A stretch of DNA of 35,201 bases from positions 1-35,201 of IMG/VR virus record IMGVR_UViG_3300033148_005736; one strand, written 5' to 3'. The stretch comes from a virus. Both the position numbers and the translations under genes were made by a program. Of the stretch, positions 1 through 6,648 are shown piece after piece (positions within the stretch are counted from its first letter, which is position 1; each line of letters starts with the position of its first letter). Under the pieces are notes generated by a model. It ran no database searches, was not told where the DNA came from, and saw only the letters and a program-made list of their open reading frames with translations.

Positions 1-114
1 AATTACTCGACTACTTAAAAAGTAAGAATCAACGGCATCCTCCATCCTCATATATGTAGATAGAAAATAATAAATGCTATCACTGTCTTTTTGATACTCA
101 TCTATCGAGTCATC
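1..114. repeat. Terminal direct repeat, left copy (circular overlap)
   Basis: These 114 bases are identical to 35088-35201. Both copies lie inside the same minus-strand reading frame, so joining them gives one uninterrupted gene. This is what an assembler leaves when a circular or circularly permuted molecule is linearised. It is unlikely to be a functional terminal repeat because it interrupts a coding sequence. The unique genome length is therefore 35087 bp. Confidence 0.95.
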
Positions 115-2067
115 TGTAACGCTACTCGTTGCGAATGCATAGTCATTCTCAATTAGGTCATCAAGCCCTTTTAACGCAAAGTTCAAAACTCCGCTCATCT
201 CCCCTTTAATTAAATCGTCTATATTAGCCTTCTTTTCAGACTGTTTAATCGTATGGTTAAATGGAATTATTACGAGTCGTCGCAACATCCCATCGGAATC
301 ATCCTTAAAATTTGGCAGCTTATTGCAAGCAAAGACAACCCGAGCGTTGATTTGCAGATCCATTTCAGGCTTACCTTTGTGGGCAGCTCTTACATACCCT
401 CCAGATACAACGTTCTTAAAGGCCTCTGGATTAATGTTAAATTTAGGCGTTTCATCTATAAGGTTTACCAGCTTGCCATCGAGTGAAATCATACTAAACG
501 GTTTATCAAAAAGAGTCAGAGGGACCATGGAGGCATTTGACTCCCCTACTAGATTCATCAGGGCCGTCAGTATTGTGCTCTTGCCGTTGCCGCCACCGCC
601 ATAGAAGATAAAAGCCTTATGAGCTATAGGTCTGCCTCCAACTATACAATACCCGAAAACCTGGGCTATAAGCCTCTTAAGATCAGCGTCCCCGTTGGTG
701 GTTAGGTCTAAAGCTTTTTCAAATTCAGGGCACGAAGCTTTAGTATTATAATTATGATCTAAGCAGTATTTAAGAAAATTATCAGGGGAGTGAGGCTCCA
801 GAGTTCTCCGCTTTAAATCCAGCAATCCGTTTGCGCAATTAAGTACGCCAACAGGCTCCTTGCGCTCAGCGAAATCCGTAAAGCTTCTTATTAGGGCTTT
901 ATGATAATAATTATTTACAGCATTTGGAGCTGCTTGTTTTTTTAAAAAGCCATCTATTATGTTCTTTAAATGTAGAAAGCTTATGCTTTTATAATGTGTT
1001 TTAAACCACAGATACACGAGGCTATCGTCACACATTAACTGTTTTTCTTTTACCATGAACCTTGATAGAGCATCATAGTCAGGCATCTCTTTCGTTGAGT
1101 TTTTAAGCTCAATTTCATAAGTAAACCCCTCCTGCATCGTTGGGTATTTCTCCAAAAGCCTAGCCTGATCATCGAGCTGTCTTTCTAGAGACTCACGGCC
1201 CTCTATGCAAAATAAATCATTAAAATCAGTTGGCTCCCCCTCTGGAGAGTTAAACTCTGGGAATATAGACCTGATACCTTGCTTGTTTTTAAGCTTTGAG
1301 GCTATTTTAAACCCCGTATTTGTTTTCTTAAACTGATCATTATCAGCCAAGTTTATAATTTCAGTTTTTGGGAATTTAGTTCGAAGCTCTTCGCAGACGG
1401 GTAAAAGATTCCCAGAGTTAAAGGCTACATAAACTGGATAATTTAGAAAGTCAGAACAGGTCGCTCCCGTAGCTAGACCTTCGCAAACATAGATAACGCT
1501 TGGTGCCTCCTGTTCATTTATGGCAAAAAAAGTACCTTTTATTTTTCCGCCCTTTTGAAACAGCTTCGTTCCATCTAAATATATTTTCTGAATAGATAAT
1601 ATCTTTCCCTCTATGTCCGTTCTTGGTACTACGACATAACTAGTATGCTCCCCTGAATAAAACTTAGTCCCGTAAGTCTGCTGGAGGCGTTTTTTTACAA
1701 AATAAGAGTTATGTTTAGGATCAAAGTCTACTGCTTGATCCCATATCCACGCTGCCTGTTTAGCAGCTCTCCCATGTTCTTCTTTTCTTTTTTGCTCACT
1801 ATCAGAAATAGCTTTATCCACTAGCTGGTTAAAAACCTTATCGGTCTCAACTGACTCCTCGTAGCTTTTCCAAACCCAGCGCATGCTTTCGTCTCGCCAG
1901 TTTCCAACTACAACGGTCTTAAATTCTTTTCCGTCTATTACAGTAGAAAAAGCAACGTACCAGCCAGGTTTTTTTGCACTACCAGTTTCTCCGTACCTGT
2001 GAATTTCGCCATCAAAAAGAATAGCGCTGTTTATACCATGATCAGTCTGGAAGTTATAAAGATCCAA
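1..2067 (-). CDS. DNA primase-helicase, N-terminal 689 codons (Toprim + SF3 helicase)
   Basis: This is the replication protein of the phage: a Toprim-type primase fused to a superfamily 3 (D5/P4-alpha-like) helicase. The frame runs from 2067 off the left edge and continues at 34833-35087, for about 773 aa in total. The start is TTG at 2067, five bases after an AAGGGGGG ribosome site; no better start follows the in-frame stop at 2077-2079. The Toprim motifs are VCEGLATG (E196) and LADND (D242, D244), followed by TDFNDL. The helicase has Walker A YGGGGNGKST (K496), Walker B LVNLIDE (D538, E539) and a downstream ACNKLP...GMLRR segment typical of SF3 proteins. No N-terminal zinc ribbon is visible. 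It is the first gene of the leftward transcript, divergent from the Sak4-like gene. It probably unwinds and primes at the origin placed just beyond its 3' end. Confidence 0.93.
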   Translation of the reverse strand, partial: MDLYNFQTDHGINSAILFDGEIHRYGETGSAKKPGWYVAFSTVIDGKEFKTVVVGNWRDESMRWVWKSYEESVETDKVFNQLVDKAISDSEQKRKEEHGRAAKQAAWIWDQAVDFDPKHNSYFVKKRLQQTYGTKFYSGEHTSYVVVPRTDIEGKILSIQKIYLDGTKLFQKGGKIKGTFFAINEQEAPSVIYVCEGLATGATCSDFLNYPVYVAFNSGNLLPVCEELRTKFPKTEIINLADNDQFKKTNTGFKIASKLKNKQGIRSIFPEFNSPEGEPTDFNDLFCIEGRESLERQLDDQARLLEKYPTMQEGFTYEIELKNSTKEMPDYDALSRFMVKEKQLMCDDSLVYLWFKTHYKSISFLHLKNIIDGFLKKQAAPNAVNNYYHKALIRSFTDFAERKEPVGVLNCANGLLDLKRRTLEPHSPDNFLKYCLDHNYNTKASCPEFEKALDLTTNGDADLKRLIAQVFGYCIVGGRPIAHKAFIFYGGGGNGKSTILTALMNLVGESNASMVPLTLFDKPFSMISLDGKLVNLIDETPKFNINPEAFKNVVSGGYVRAAHKGKPEMDLQINARVVFACNKLPNFKDDSDGMLRRLVIIPFNHTIKQSEKKANIDDLIKGEMSGVLNFALKGLDDLIENDYAFATSSVTDDSIDEYQKDSDSIYYFLSTYMRMEDAVDSYFLSSRVI

Positions 2068-2288
2068 GAGCCCCCCTTATGCATATCTGTTAAGTAAGCA
2101 ATTAATACGGTAAAAGATAAACTATAGCCAACTATTTAATAGTAATAATTAAATTACCTATATATAGTGTTTGCGCCGCAATATGCGCCCCGCATTGATG
2201 TTTCTGCATCATGCCCTATTTTTAGTTTGCACTCCCCTCTAATTGATATAGGGTAAGCGTTCTAAACAAAAGGAGATGTGGTGTCGAT
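2068..2288. promoter_or_regulatory. Divergent early control region
   Basis: These 221 bases separate the leftward primase-helicase from the rightward recombination genes, so promoters must point both ways. The left half (about 2100-2165) is very A/T-rich with a TATATATA run. A small hairpin TGATG-TTTCTG-CATCA lies near 2197-2213. Near the right end are one CTCCCCT heptamer (2232-2238) and the AGGAG ribosome site (2271-2275) of the Sak4-like gene, 13 bases from its ATG, which is longer than usual. A TTAACAG element on the minus strand (2087-2093) precedes the primase start. I could not settle on a clear -35/-10 pair. Confidence 0.55.
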
Positions 2289-2966
2289 ATGGCTTTAAGA
2301 GTAGCGCAGAGAAAATCTGCAAAAATGAAGATAAATTTCTCAGGGCTATCTGGATCTGGGAAGACTATGAGCGCTTTAAAATTTGCACGAGGATTGGTCG
2401 ATGACTGGGGAGAAATAGCCGTCCTAGATACGGAAAATAGTTCAAGTGAGCTATATGCAAATCTCGGCGGGTTTTTAGTGCAGCCTTTTAAGCCCCCTTA
2501 CTCCCCTCAACGATTCTGCAAAGCTATAGATTATTTTAAAGATAACGGTGTTAAGTGTATGCTTATTGATAGTGCAAGCTCTGAATGGAGTGGCTCGGGG
2601 GGGATTATTGAGATCCATGAAACTCTTGGCGGAGGCTTTAGGCAGTGGGCGCAAGCAACGCCTATGCACCAAAAATTCGTAGACCATATTGTTCATGCAG
2701 ATATGCATATGCTTACAACTGTTAGAACAAAAGCAGACTACTCTGTTGATAAAGATCAACAGGGGAGAAACCGAATTCGTAAAATAGCTATGAAACCCGA
2801 TCAAAAAGATAACTGGTCTTACAATTTTTCGATTAGTTTTGATATAGATCAAAACCATATGGCTACTATTGATAAGAATAGAACTGATTTATTCTTAGAT
2901 GATGTCCCTTTCTTTATAGATGAGGGTACGGGGAGGCTGGTACGTGAGTGGAATGAGTCGTGCTAG
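2289..2966 (+). CDS. Sak4-like ATPase, putative single-strand annealing recombinase
   Basis: A 225-aa RecA-fold ATPase of the phage AAA_24/Sak4 type. Walker A GLSGSGKT is at residues 19-26 and the Walker B strand MLIDSAS is at 91-97. Sak4-like proteins anneal complementary single strands with the help of a phage ssDNA-binding protein. Here the candidate partner is the next but one gene (3427-3882). First gene of the rightward block; its ribosome site AGGAG lies 13 bases upstream of ATG. The C-terminus overlaps the start of an HNH endonuclease gene by 7 bases, so the latter appears inserted between the recombinase and its partner. A Sak4 role is inferred from length, P-loop and neighbour; a generic phage ATP-binding protein is the alternative. 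Confidence 0.8.
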   Translation: MALRVAQRKSAKMKINFSGLSGSGKTMSALKFARGLVDDWGEIAVLDTENSSSELYANLGGFLVQPFKPPYSPQRFCKAIDYFKDNGVKCMLIDSASSEWSGSGGIIEIHETLGGGFRQWAQATPMHQKFVDHIVHADMHMLTTVRTKADYSVDKDQQGRNRIRKIAMKPDQKDNWSYNFSISFDIDQNHMATIDKNRTDLFLDDVPFFIDEGTGRLVREWNESC

Positions 2967-3430
2967 AGGAAGACATTGTTAGGTTTTTCGATAAGGTCTC
3001 ATATTCTGATGATTGTTGGGAGTGGACTGGTGGAGTTAGTGGCAGTGGTTATGGTGTCTTTTCTTTAAAAGGGAAAGCTCGCTCTTCGCACCGAGTATCA
3101 TATGATTTTTTTTACGAGGAGGATTGCGAGGGTATGAATGTTTGTCATGATTGTGACAACAAATTATGTATTAACCCATTTCATTTATTTTTGGGGACGG
3201 CCAAGGATAATATCCAAGATATGGTGTCAAAGAACAGGCATCGCAGTCAAATTAAGAAACACTGCGTGAATGGACATGAATTTACAGAAGAAAACACCAT
3301 AATATGGGGCAGGGGCAGTCGTGTGTGCTTAGTATGTTATAAGAAACGACGATTAGCTGCTAGAGATGAAGACAATAGAAAAAGAAGAGAGAAAAGAAAA
3401 CTTAAACAACCAAGAAAGGAAACAAAATGA
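2960..3430 (+). CDS. HNH endonuclease (homing-type) with C-terminal zinc-knuckle segment
   Basis: 156 aa. The HNH core is the segment with HRVSYDFF (about residues 44-51), VCHDCDNKLCINPFHLF (about 61-77) and GTAKDNIQDM, the typical HNH_3 arrangement of paired cysteines plus N-P-x-H. A second region, HCVNGHEF...CLVCYKKRR (about 101-131), can bind another metal. The tail is strongly basic. It overlaps the upstream ATPase gene by 7 bases and the downstream ssDNA-binding gene by ATGA, so it is translated within the same operon. Free-standing HNH genes of this kind usually spread by cutting a site in genomes lacking them. A role in phage recombination or packaging is less likely at this position. 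Confidence 0.85.
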   Translation: MLEEDIVRFFDKVSYSDDCWEWTGGVSGSGYGVFSLKGKARSSHRVSYDFFYEEDCEGMNVCHDCDNKLCINPFHLFLGTAKDNIQDMVSKNRHRSQIKKHCVNGHEFTEENTIIWGRGSRVCLVCYKKRRLAARDEDNRKRREKRKLKQPRKETK

Positions 3431-3882
3431 GTTTTATAGACTTACTAAAAAGATCAACAGCACCAGAAGGTGGGGCATTTGCTCCGATGGCAACAGGCAC
3501 TTATATAGCGACGATTGATGATGTGGGGATTAGCTTTAATGATAGCCCTCCTACAGGATCATTGAAGTTTAAGATTAAAGAGGGGGAGTTTGCAGGGCGC
3601 ATCGTATGGCGTAACTGGAAACTAGGGGATACAGGCCTTGGTTACTTTAAAAAAGATATTAATATTTTAGGCATTGATGTTGAGGCGTTATCTGATGAGC
3701 AGGCTTTAGCTGATAAATTGTATTCTGTCGTTAATAAGACAGCTGAGATCTACGTCAAGTGCGTGCCGAAAGATAGTGGCGACGGGCAGTGGGAAAATGC
3801 TTATTTAAATAAGTTGTTAGCTGCTGGTACTCCTACAGCTGGTGCGCCTGCTTTTGCAGAAGAAGATGAATTAGGATTTTAA
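3427..3882 (+). CDS. Phage ssDNA-binding protein (DUF669-like)
   Basis: 151 aa. It begins MSFIDLLKRS, followed by a beta-rich domain (LKFKIKEGEFAGRIVWRNWKLG) and a low-complexity Ala/Pro/Gly linker. It ends in the acidic tip EEDELGF, which matches the acidic-aromatic tail used by SSB proteins to recruit partners. Phage SSBs of the DUF669 type regularly sit next to Sak/Sak4/RecT-type annealing proteins, and here a Sak4-like ATPase lies just upstream, separated only by an HNH gene. It begins within the stop of the HNH gene (ATGA). Family assignment is by pattern, and the SSB role is supported by tail and context. Confidence 0.75.
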   Translation: MSFIDLLKRSTAPEGGAFAPMATGTYIATIDDVGISFNDSPPTGSLKFKIKEGEFAGRIVWRNWKLGDTGLGYFKKDINILGIDVEALSDEQALADKLYSVVNKTAEIYVKCVPKDSGDGQWENAYLNKLLAAGTPTAGAPAFAEEDELGF

Positions 3883-3887
3883 TAAGT

Positions 3888-3969
3888 CGCATACGCCTGG
3901 TGCGTTAGCCTTTATGGGATCACTCTGGGCTGGTTATGACACCGCATGATTAAGTACGAGGCGTATGCG
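3888..3969. other. Long-range inverted repeat with nested stems upstream of 3991
   Basis: Perfect 11-bp arms CGCATACGCCT (3888-3898) and AGGCGTATGCG (3959-3969) enclose 60 bases. Within the loop TGCG (3901-3904) can pair with CGCA (3943-3946), and AGCC (3907-3910) with GGCT (3928-3931), giving a multi-stem fold. It lies between the ssDNA-binding gene and the next ribosome site (GGAGA at 3979-3983). No T-tract follows, so it is not a simple terminator. It could be a cis-regulatory RNA, a processed small RNA or a protein-binding site. Confidence 0.5.
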
Positions 3970-3990
3970 CATTTTTATGGAGACAATAGT

Positions 3991-4182
3991 ATGGATACAG
4001 ATGAACAAGAGAAGGCTTATTTTAAAGAGCGTATATCGTTACTCGAGCAGCAGGTTGCAGGCTATGAACACAGCTATAAGAAACTGCTCAAGGCTTTTAG
4101 AAAGTTAAGCGACGAGCTCACGACGATAAGCGAATACTCCCCGACAGACAAAAAAGAAAATAATGGTTCTGTTTCTAATTAG
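3991..4182 (+). CDS. Small coiled-coil protein, unknown function
   Basis: 63 aa from the ATG at 3991, chosen because GGAGA lies 7 bases upstream; a longer frame opens at 3946 without a ribosome site and would cross the right arm of the inverted repeat. The protein is charged and helical: an acidic start (MDTDEQEKAYFKER), a leucine-spaced heptad region (about 10-45) and a polar end. No known family recognised. Its end overlaps the start of a 31-aa membrane peptide. Confidence 0.6.
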   Translation: MDTDEQEKAYFKERISLLEQQVAGYEHSYKKLLKAFRKLSDELTTISEYSPTDKKENNGSVSN

Positions 4183-4258
4183 CGTGGCCGTGCTGATCTT
4201 TATTCTGTGGCCTAAGAACGCTTGGCGTGATTACGATAATGATAGAAAGTTTAAGTAA
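4163..4258 (+). CDS. 31-aa single-span membrane microprotein
   Basis: The frame starts at ATG 4163 inside the end of the preceding gene and reads MVLFLISVAVLIFILW, a clear transmembrane helix, then a polar, charged tail (PKNAWRDYDNDRKFK) that should lie in the cytoplasm. The upstream AAAGAAAA is a weak ribosome site, so translation may be coupled to the upstream gene. The shape (hydrophobic N-terminus, charged tail) resembles phage membrane microproteins such as inhibitors or small holin-like peptides, but no function can be assigned. Confidence 0.5.
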   Translation: MVLFLISVAVLIFILWPKNAWRDYDNDRKFK

Positions 4259-4366
4259 GTATTTTATACAGCTGGCGAGAAATTTACCATTAGAATAATC
4301 CTCCCTGGGTTTTCTTTTGCCAATTTGTTCAACTCGCTGGCTGTGTTTTTTTTAAGGAGCATGCGG

Positions 4367-4507
4367 ATGACATTAAAAGAAATCCATCAAGCTTTAAGCA
4401 ACGGGAAAAAGTTAACACGAGTAGGGCTTCCTCCTGAGTGTTTTGTTCAGAAGATTGGTCTGTCTGCCAGGAGCATGAGGAGTGTTTACTATGACCACCA
4501 AACTTAA
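4367..4507 (+). CDS. 46-aa phage protein, possibly a short DUF2829-like fragment
   Basis: The ATG at 4367 is 7 bases after AAGGAG (4354-4359); ATG 4361 is only one base away and the 4325 start has no site. The protein begins MTLKEIHQALSNGKKLTR, which resembles the first helix-turn-strand of DUF2829 proteins (EALEALKxGKKVxRxGW pattern), the family that includes the Thoeris inhibitor Tad2. It lacks the rest of that fold, being about half the usual length, so the resemblance may be fortuitous or it may be a remnant. Function unknown. Confidence 0.5.
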   Translation: MTLKEIHQALSNGKKLTRVGLPPECFVQKIGLSARSMRSVYYDHQT

Positions 4508-4551
4508 AAAGAAGAGAGAAGCCTGGAACCAATTCATAGAGGGAGGAAAAG

Positions 4552-4568
<17 letters not shown>
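4491..4568 (+). CDS. 25-aa basic microprotein
   Basis: ATG 4491 is preceded by AGGAG (4478-4482) at 8 bases, one of the best ribosome sites in this block. It encodes MTTKLKKKREAWNQF and an acidic end, stopping at 4568. It overlaps the end of the preceding gene (to 4507) and the start of the next (4552), as in a translationally coupled chain. It is too short to classify; it may be a real peptide or a coupling device. Confidence 0.4.
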
Positions 4569-4863
<295 letters not shown>

Positions 4864-4889
4864 GCTGGAAATGAAGGTCACAGAGAATA

Positions 4890-4935
4890 TGGGCAGACGA
4901 AGCCCTCAAACGAGCCAAAGAGATTAGGGGTGAAG
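4890..4935 (+). repeat. 46-bp gene-boundary repeat, copy A (with 5553-5598)
   Basis: It begins with 20 bases identical to 5553-5572, has a 7-base diverged patch, then AAAGAGATTAG and GGTGAAG shared with copy B. In copy B this is the last codons of one gene plus the ribosome site of the next. Here the same codons (WADEAL, AKEIRGE) exist but no frame leads into them (TGA at 4872), so it is the tail remnant of a lost paralogue still supplying the ribosome site for the gene at 4936. Confidence 0.85.
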
Positions 4936-5250
4936 GTGAGTCTTAAGAATTTTATAACAGGCAAGAGGAGTCTTGGCGCTAACGATAGATATTGCACCGA
5001 CGATCGAGGTTTGATTTGTCGCGGCAGTAAGTCAGATTTAAAAACAGCGGAGCCAGATATTTGGATAGACCTTGTTACGCAAAAAGCTTACGACCAAGTC
5101 AAAAAAGAACGCGCAGAGCTTGAGTGGAAACTTGAGGTTGCGGTCGAACATTTAACAGAGATAAAGACTATGCATTTTCAAAATAACAGTGCCGAGTTTG
5201 AGGTTGCTTGTGTCGGCTTAACCTTAATCGAGAAAGGAAAGCCGTCATGA
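4936..5250 (+). CDS. Phage hypothetical protein with C-terminal coiled coil
   Basis: 104 aa from GTG 4936, which aligns with the ATG of the related boundary at 5599; GTG 4930 is the alternative and adds two residues. The N-terminal half is polar (VSLKNFITGKRSLGAND, then DDRGLICRG). A helical segment with heptad spacing (YDQVKKERAELEWKLEVAVEHLTEI) follows. Its last bases overlap the next start by ATGA. No family recognised. Confidence 0.6.
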   Translation: MSLKNFITGKRSLGANDRYCTDDRGLICRGSKSDLKTAEPDIWIDLVTQKAYDQVKKERAELEWKLEVAVEHLTEIKTMHFQNNSAEFEVACVGLTLIEKGKPS

Positions 5251-5606
5251 CTGGGGAAGAGAAGGCGATAATATTCTGTGTTCCAGAAGATTGCTTATTC
5301 GATACAGTAGATAAGTCTATGGCTATTTTTCCAAATGATGCAGTTTCTTTTATGGTGTCGGAACATGATTATCTTTTGCTAGAAACCAAATGCAAACAGC
5401 AGCGAGAGGCGATTGAGGTTTTAATGGAAGGTTTAAATAAAGTAGTATGTAATCCCTATATTCAATATGGTCATGGTAAAAATAGTCCCGTATCAGAACT
5501 TACTCACCAATATAAAATGGGCGTCACAGATGGGCACCGATTAGCTCGGACGTGGGCAGACGAAGCCCTCAATAAGGCGAAAGAGATTAGAGGTGAAGAT
5601 GGATAA
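5247..5606 (+). CDS. Phage hypothetical protein, Dit-like coiled-coil accessory family
   Basis: 119 aa from ATG 5247, with AAAGGA upstream and an ATGA overlap with the preceding gene; the longer frame from TTG 5208 has no ribosome site. The helical ETKCKQQREAIEVLMEGLNK segment (about 46-65) is followed by HGKNSPVSEL and the end WADEALNKAKEIRGEDG. This kind of short accessory protein is common in gammaproteobacterial phages, with no known function (the call reflects shape only). The C-terminal coding part is duplicated at 4890-4935 and the ETKCKQ coding part at 5620-5641. Confidence 0.6.
   Translation: MTGEEKAIIFCVPEDCLFDTVDKSMAIFPNDAVSFMVSEHDYLLLETKCKQQREAIEVLMEGLNKVVCNPYIQYGHGKNSPVSELTHQYKMGVTDGHRLARTWADEALNKAKEIRGEDG
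5553..5598 (+). repeat. 46-bp gene-boundary repeat, copy B
   Basis: Intact counterpart of 4890-4935. It encodes the final residues WADEALNKAKEIRGED of the 5247-5606 gene and carries GAGGTG just before ATG 5599. A second microhomology, about 22 bases with two differences, links 5379-5400 and 5620-5641 (both encode ETKCKQ), showing that this block was built by recombination between related small genes. Confidence 0.85.
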
Positions 5607-5862
5607 AGTAGACAGAGCCCTAGAAACCAAGTGCAAGCAGCTTGAGGCTGAAAGAGATGAAAGCTGGCAAGACTCTAAAGATTGGCAAACAGCTCTTTGG
5701 AAAAGTGAGCATGAAAACAAGGAACTAAAGGCGAGTAACAAAGACCTCGTCGAGGCGCTTAAGATTGCAGTTAATACCATCGATACTTGTTGGTGTGATG
5801 AAGGCGAAACTTGCGGTAATTGTTGTGCAAAAGAAGAAATCGAAAAAGCACTAGGGGAGTGA
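5599..5862 (+). CDS. Coiled-coil protein with Cys-rich C-terminus
   Basis: 87 aa from ATG 5599 (GAGGTG 5 bases upstream; GTG 5593 is possible). Heptad-rich helix through most of the length (ETKCKQLEAERDESWQDS, then ENKELKASNKDLVEALK). It then has CWCDEGETCGNCC, five cysteines in thirteen residues, which could bind zinc, and a helical end KEEIEKALGE. Similar helix-plus-CxxCxxC small proteins are frequent in phage accessory regions. Function unknown. It overlaps the end of the preceding gene by 8 bases. Confidence 0.6.
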   Translation: MDKVDRALETKCKQLEAERDESWQDSKDWQTALWKSEHENKELKASNKDLVEALKIAVNTIDTCWCDEGETCGNCCAKEEIEKALGE

Positions 5863-6084
5863 ATGAAAATCGTACCCCATAAGGTACAAAAACATGTGAA
5901 TACGAATGATTTATACCCGATAGGGTGCGGGATTTTAACAGTAGCAGGGGGTTCCGGAAAAAAAACGGAAGTAGTGTTACAAGTGATTTTAACAATTTGT
6001 GTCTACCGAAAAAGACGCAACAAGCTTTGTGTATATTATTTATTTGATTAATAGACACTACTTAACAGTAAAGGGACATTAAAT
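5863..6084. other. Structured intergenic region, coding doubtful
   Basis: A 62-codon frame opens at 5863 directly after the preceding stop with GGGGAG nearby, but its composition (many Val, Lys, Cys, Tyr; ends CVYYLFD) is unlike a folded protein and it is not accepted. The DNA instead holds a hairpin TTCCG-(GA8)-CGGAA (5952-5970), and arms GTAGTGT (5971-5977) and ACACTAC (6055-6061). Two TTAACAG elements (5935-5941 and 6062-6068) are present, the second just before the ribosome site of 6085. It may be a leader or promoter of the following small genes. Confidence 0.4.
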
Positions 6085-6309
6085 ATGGAAAATAGAGAGC
6101 TTACACCAGAAGAATATGCAGATAAATGTACTTTAAAGTTAGCAGAGGCCATGGTCATAAATGCAAACCTTAGAAAAGCGGGTGAAGGTTTATTTCTGAG
6201 AATGGATTATTTTATGGGTGATACGGACCCCTTAGATGATCAGGACGAAAATGTACTGGCTTGTCAGGCATGGCGTGAAGCTTATTCACTAAAAACCAAA
6301 ACTAATTAA
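6085..6309 (+). CDS. Small acidic phage protein, unknown
   Basis: 74 aa. The start ATG 6085 follows AAGGGA. Starts MENRELTPEEYADKCTL and contains a helical LKLAEAMVINANLRKAGEG segment; the second half is acidic (GDTDPLDDQDENV) and ends in QAWREAYSLKTKTN. The opening EYADK...NLRKAGE resembles other phage hypotheticals but no function can be named. Its TAA lies within a TTAACAG boundary element. Confidence 0.65.
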   Translation: MENRELTPEEYADKCTLKLAEAMVINANLRKAGEGLFLRMDYFMGDTDPLDDQDENVLACQAWREAYSLKTKTN

Positions 6310-6323
6310 CAGAGAAGGACGAC

Positions 6324-6482
6324 ATGAAAACTATACGATATTATGTTTGTGGTAGATATGAAGATGGCACCGAGGATGTTTTCGAAACATTTTTAAATTA
6401 TGAAGATGCTGAAAAATATTTAATTGGAATGAGTTATGATGCTGAAGAGTTTTATATTAGAAAAGTTTGGGTCAATAAATAA
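6324..6482 (+). CDS. 52-aa phage protein, unknown
   Basis: ATG 6324 follows GAAGGA (6313-6318) at 5 bases, after the TTAACAG element of the previous gene. It reads MKTIRYYVCGRYEDGTED then VFETFLNYEDAEKYL and IRKVWVNK. The beta-strand start followed by a helix of the type F.....DAEKYL is common in small phage proteins thought to adopt an alpha-beta fold, with no function known. It is a confident small gene because of its ribosome site, amphipathic pattern and fit between neighbours. Confidence 0.65.
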   Translation: MKTIRYYVCGRYEDGTEDVFETFLNYEDAEKYLIGMSYDAEEFYIRKVWVNK

Positions 6483-6648
6483 CGAGTTTATTAACAGATT
6501 ATGTTTGTCCAGAAGGGGGTAACAGAGGGTAAAAGGTGTGTGACGAATTTGTATTCGGACCTCAATAAATACAGAAAATAGGCGCATCTCCCTTTTTTGG
6601 GCAATTTTTTATTAATAGCAACGGAAACTTAACAGAGGAGAAGGCCGA
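6483..6648. other. Intergenic gap before the recombinase
   Basis: 166 bases without an accepted gene. It holds TTAACAG elements at 6491-6497 and 6629-6635, the variant GTAACAG at 6520-6526 and a weak hairpin CCC-TTTTTT-GGG followed by a T-rich run near 6588-6611 that could act as a poor terminator. A 26-codon frame at 6501 has no ribosome site. The right end carries GAGGAGAAGG, the ribosome site for 6649. Confidence 0.4.

Noticed and set aside
253-604. Plus-strand frames of 77 and 93 codons
   Set aside because: They lie antisense to the helicase motifs of the primase-helicase; the minus-strand frame has intact Walker A and B motifs, so these are shadows.
3888-3969. tRNA-like gene
   Set aside because: Length is close to a tRNA, but the outer stem has 11 pairs and there is no T-loop or anticodon arm pattern.
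5863-6051. 62-codon frame directly after the preceding gene
   Set aside because: It has a possible GGGGAG site but its residues do not suggest a folded protein, the DNA contains hairpins and two TTAACAG elements, and it runs into an A/T-rich promoter-like stretch. Kept as intergenic region.
6501-6581. 26-codon frame before the recombinase
   Set aside because: No ribosome site and no protein-like pattern.
6576-6612. Rho-independent terminator before the recombinase
   Set aside because: The CCC-TTTTTT-GGG stem has three base pairs only; too weak to call.
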